Below, piece after piece: positions 61,527-64,000 of a stretch of 64,000 nucleotides of DNA. Source of the stretch: Gaiellasilicea sp963791905 (GTDB taxonomy: Bacteria > Actinomycetota > Thermoleophilia > Gaiellales > Gaiellaceae); NCBI GenBank assembly GCA_963791905.1, contig CAWBTX010000005.1:186001-250000 (forward strand). The letters are read 5' to 3'. The notes under the pieces are model-generated. The model had not been told where the DNA came from. It ran no database searches and saw only the letters and a program-made list of their open reading frames with translations. Position 1 is the stretch's first letter, and every line of letters begins with the position of its first letter. Made by a program: the position numbers and the translations under genes.

Positions 61527-62165
61527 TTACCCGTGCGCGATCGGCTTCGGCCGGGCGGGCGAGCGGAGGTCCTCCTTCACATCGCCGAGCACACGCCGAA
61601 GCTCGACCGCGAGCGCGATGTCGAACGTCCCGCGGACGAGCGCGAACGCAGCCACGAGCGCCAGGAGGGCGATCGCGCCCTCGTCGGGCTCGACGAACAT
61701 GACGATGCCGAACGCCGCCATCACGATTCCACTCACCGCGAGGAGCACCGTCCGCGCCCCGCTCAGCGGGAGCGCGAACGCAGCGAAGAGCTCGATCACG
61801 CCCGTCGCGATCGCCCAGATCGCGATTGCGTACAGCAGCGCCTTCGCCGACAGGTCGGGCCACACGAGCACGGCCACGCCGACGGCGAGGCCGACGAGCG
61901 AGTTCAAGCCGAGCCAGAGGCGATGCTGCGTCGCCGCGCCCGACAGCGCGTACGCGGCGACACCGGCGACGAACCCGCTCGCGATTGCGAACGCGCCCAC
62001 CACCGTCGTCATCGCCGTGAGGCCGATGTCCGGCCACACGAGCAGGACAAACCCGAAGATGATCGCGACTGCGCCGCGCAGGGCGAGCAGCCTCCAAACG
62101 CGGGCGACCATCCGCTCGCCTTCCTCCAGGGCCGAACGAGGGTCAATTGCCGTTTCCATGTTCAT
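61527..62165 (-). CDS. HdeD/DUF308-family membrane protein, copy 2
   Basis: The product has 212 residues with six helices and the same triple pair repeat as copy 1 (FGFVLLVWPDIGLTAMTTVVGAFAI; VGVAVLVWPDLSAKALLYAIAIWAI; FGIVMFVEPDEGAIALLALVAAFAL). The N-terminus has a 25-residue acidic extension. It follows the coiled-coil gene after nine bases and is probably translated from the same message, under the three-repeat operator at 62750. Confidence 0.94.
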   Translation of the reverse strand: MNMETAIDPRSALEEGERMVARVWRLLALRGAVAIIFGFVLLVWPDIGLTAMTTVVGAFAIASGFVAGVAAYALSGAATQHRLWLGLNSLVGLAVGVAVLVWPDLSAKALLYAIAIWAIATGVIELFAAFALPLSGARTVLLAVSGIVMAAFGIVMFVEPDEGAIALLALVAAFALVRGTFDIALAVELRRVLGDVKEDLRSPARPKPIAHG

Positions 62166-62174
62166 GTCTCCTTC

Positions 62175-62699
62175 CTAGTCGCGCCACGCCGCGTCGGCGT
62201 TGCTCTTCAGGTCGTCGAGATCAGCGAGGACGCGCGTCTTCGCGTCGTTCCACTGCTCGCCTGTAGTCGTGCCGACGTCGGAGAGGCTCTTGCCGATCGA
62301 AACGCGCCGCTGCCGCAGACCGGCGATCGCCGCCTCTGCGCGCTCGCGCCCGGCCCCAGCCTCCGCCGCTGCCTTCGTCTGCATCCGGTCGAGGTACGCG
62401 TCCCAACGGTGCAGCTCAGCCTCGAGAGCGTCGTTGAACTGGTTCTCTGTCTCTGCGAACTCCGCCGCCACGCGGTGCTCGGCGAGCTCGAGCTCGTTGT
62501 CGAGCTGCTCGAGCTGCTCGTCGACGGCGGCCGCGCGCTCCCGAGCCGAGGCCCGCGCGGACTCCTCCTCGCGGCGCACGGAGTTGATGTACCGCTGCAT
62601 GCGGGACTTCGCGTCTGCCGTGCCGCGTTGCGTCTCCACCTCGAGGCGGGCGATGCGGCGGCGCGCCTCGCCGAGGCGTTCGTTGGTTGTTGTCGCCAT
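62175..62699 (-). CDS. Coiled-coil protein of unknown function
   Basis: The product has 174 residues, almost entirely charged helix with heptad spacing (ARRRIARLEVETQRG through ELHRWDAYLDRMQTK). It ends in a shorter segment (GTTTGEQWNDAKTRVLADLDDLKSNADAAW) that resembles the C-termini of small stress-associated helical proteins. No membrane segment. First gene of the operon with DUF308 copy 2, and directly downstream of a three-repeat operator. Confidence 0.82.
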   Translation of the reverse strand: MATTTNERLGEARRRIARLEVETQRGTADAKSRMQRYINSVRREEESARASARERAAAVDEQLEQLDNELELAEHRVAAEFAETENQFNDALEAELHRWDAYLDRMQTKAAAEAGAGRERAEAAIAGLRQRRVSIGKSLSDVGTTTGEQWNDAKTRVLADLDDLKSNADAAWRD

Positions 62700-62749
62700 G
62701 AAGACTCCTCTCTCGTGCTTACCGGTTCACGGCAAGCGTGGTCGCCGCC

Positions 62750-62788
62750 GCTGCCAGAGCGCTGCCGTCGGCCCGGCCGGCGCTGCCA
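62750..62788 (-). promoter_or_regulatory. Three-repeat operator upstream of the coiled-coil/DUF308 operon
   Basis: Plus-strand copies GCTGCCA at 62750, GCTGCCG at 62761 and GCTGCCA at 62782 (offsets 0/11/32), ending 50 bases before the ATG at 62699. In the direction of transcription: TGGCAGC-N14-CGGCAGC-N4-TGGCAGC. It sits between this operon and the end of the AfsR/LuxR-like gene. Confidence 0.7.
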
Positions 62789-62811
62789 CTCGGGGCGGCG
62801 CGATCGCCGGT

Positions 62812-64000
62812 TCAGGCGGGCGCGACTGCGGCCGCCGTCTCGGCGTGGCCATCGCCGAGGGCGGCCAGTCCGGCCGCAGCCGCCGCGCCCGGGTCGTCCG
62901 CCAGCGCGACGAAGAGGCTCTCGCGCGGCCCGTGTTGCCGCGGGAGGTCCGACCACGCGAGCACGTTCCGGTACAGCCTCTCGGCCGTGTCGGTGTCTCC
63001 TGCCGCGGCGAGGATGCGGCCGAGCTCGACGCGCGCATGGGCGGCGGCCCAGGCCGCGCGCGCTGCCTCCGCGGTCGCGAGCGCGCGCCGCTCAAGCTCT
63101 TCGGCGCGCGCTAGATCTCCGATCGCGAGGGCGCGTGACGCGAGCCCGGACAGCGCGAACGCGGCGTGGTCGGCGAGGCCTGTTCGATCTGCGAGCTCGA
63201 GGGCGCGACCGTACGCGGCTGTTGCGGCGTCGCTGTCGTCGCGTCGCTCGGCGACCCAGGCATCGAGAAGCAACGCCGGGACACTGAAGCCGTCGAACCC
63301 GCTCGCTTCGGAGTGGCGGTGCGCGTCCGCCGCCATCGCCGCGACGGTGGAGACGTCACCTGAGGATGCTGCGACCTGCGCACGAAGGAGGCTGGCCACT
63401 GCGATCGCCCAGTGGTTCTTGCCTGCGTCGAGGGTCGCGTGCGCCTGTTCCGCGAGTGCGACCGCGCGCTCGACGTTCCCGGCTTCGGCAACCGCAAGCG
63501 CAAGCGTTGCCTCGACCAGGCCGCGCTCCGGCGCTGCCGCCCCGGTGCCTGCGACCGCGAGCGCCCGCTCGCCGATCTCGATCGCGGCGTTGAGGTCGAG
63601 CTCTTCGGTCGCCAGGTAGCAGAGGAAGGCGAGCAGCTCGAGCCGCGAACCGAGCGGGACGTCCTCTGATCCCTCGGCAAGTGCGAGCTCGAGGAACCGC
63701 CGCCCTTCGGTGACGCGCTCCGCCAGCGTGAAGTACCAGGCGAGCGACGCCAGGCGAGCTGCGATGTCGCTGGCGCGTGCATCGCGCGCGTATGTGAGCG
63801 CAGCCCACAGGTTGTCGTGCTCGAGCTCGAGTCGGTCGAGCCACGCACGCCAGTCACGCCCGCGAAGCTGCTCCTGCGCTTCGTCCGCGAGCGTCGCGAA
63901 GTACTCGGCATGCGCCTGCCGAACGGCGTCCAGACGGCCGGTCCCCGCAAGACGTTCGAGGGCGTACTCACGTACGGTGTCGAGCACGTCGTACCGCGCA
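62812..64000 (-). CDS. AfsR/LuxR-type regulatory ATPase, C-terminal TPR part (cut by window edge)
   Basis: The frame is open from the right edge (RYDVLDTVREYALERLAG) to the stop at 62812, about 395 codons. The opening stretch is the typical end of the STAND/NB-ARC ATPase in regulators such as AfsR and LAL proteins, followed by ~360 residues of tetratricopeptide-like helical repeats (ALAVAEAGNVERAVALAEQAHATL, AYGRALELADRTGLADHAAFALSGLA, and so on). The N-terminal domains are outside the window, so it is not known whether it has a SARP or LuxR DNA-binding domain. It is a second candidate for controlling the TGGCAGC sites. Confidence 0.85.
   Translation of the reverse strand, partial: ARYDVLDTVREYALERLAGTGRLDAVRQAHAEYFATLADEAQEQLRGRDWRAWLDRLELEHDNLWAALTYARDARASDIAARLASLAWYFTLAERVTEGRRFLELALAEGSEDVPLGSRLELLAFLCYLATEELDLNAAIEIGERALAVAGTGAAAPERGLVEATLALAVAEAGNVERAVALAEQAHATLDAGKNHWAIAVASLLRAQVAASSGDVSTVAAMAADAHRHSEASGFDGFSVPALLLDAWVAERRDDSDAATAAYGRALELADRTGLADHAAFALSGLASRALAIGDLARAEELERRALATAEAARAAWAAAHARVELGRILAAAGDTDTAERLYRNVLAWSDLPRQHGPRESLFVALADDPGAAAAAGLAALGDGHAETAAAVAPA

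Noticed and set aside
61168..63287. Plus-strand frames of 336 and 598 codons
   Set aside because: They cross several clear minus-strand genes (DUF308, coiled coil, TPR) and are histidine/arginine/aspartate-rich shadows.
1..64000. tRNA, rRNA, CRISPR arrays, insertion sequences, attachment sites and origins
   Set aside because: None was recognised on reading both strands; this is by eye and a covariance-model search would be needed to exclude small RNAs.

Overview
The window is G+C-rich, densely packed with 1-4 base gene overlaps, and starts many genes at GTG or TTG. The gene set (DUF6603, DUF2254, DUF2243, DUF3618, holin-X-like, DUF892/YciF, manganese catalase, SARP regulator, GAF histidine kinase) points to a free-living soil or sediment member of the Actinomycetota, plausibly class Thermoleophilia. 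That placement is inference. No rRNA, tRNA, transposase, integrase or CRISPR array was recognised.

Layout. 0-5.1 kb: a DUF6603-like giant protein (cut by the window edge) coupled to a two-HKD phospholipase-D-like protein. 5.2-6.6 kb: a membrane protein and a DHFR/RibD-like reductase. 6.8-24 kb: a sugar-catabolic island in two divergent operons. The left operon has a GntR regulator fused to a solute-binding domain, an MGH1/GH63-like glycosidase, a class I mannose-6-phosphate isomerase, a ROK kinase and an HSL-type esterase. The right operon has a second MGH1-like glycosidase, a full ABC sugar importer, a 2-hydroxyacid dehydrogenase, a Gfo/Idh/MocA oxidoreductase, tandem sugar isomerases, a ThuA-like protein and a cupin. 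The same 22-bp motif precedes both the right operon and its binding-protein gene. 24-32 kb: small proteins, DUF2254, DUF2243, and a regulatory set (PAS/GAF-LuxR, two-domain KaiC-like ATPase, MerR fused to a pseudo-receiver, STAS protein) around an intergenic array of ATAC repeats. 32.4-37.1 kb: a forward-strand run of stress and envelope genes ending in a manganese catalase.

37-47 kb: an MMPL transporter followed by decayed remains of an ABC-2 exporter whose intact paralogue lies at 43.9-45.6 kb behind an MFS exporter; between them are a dehydrogenase stub, an SMP-30 lactonase and a GH15 glucoamylase. 47-55 kb: FAD oxidoreductase, PrsW-like protease, LLM flavin enzyme, and two UPF0104/LPG-synthase-TM-like proteins. 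55-64 kb: a SARP regulator, a lone receiver, an operon of GAF kinase, headless LacI sensor and NarL-type regulator, two HdeD/DUF308 membrane proteins, a coiled-coil protein and the C-terminal part of an AfsR/LuxR-type TPR regulator.

The most striking signal is a repeated operator, TGGCAGC-N14-TGGCAGC-N4-TGGCAGC in the direction of transcription. Clear or slightly degenerate copies lie upstream of five transcription units between 40 and 63 kb, with a two-copy version before a sixth. It looks like a SARP-type direct-repeat regulon, with candidate regulators encoded in the same neighbourhood. A second theme is cytoplasmic reuse of sugar-binding folds as sensors (GntR-SBP fusion; LacI lacking its DNA-binding head). 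Several genes carry single-base frameshifts, so either the assembly has residual indel errors or these genes are decaying.
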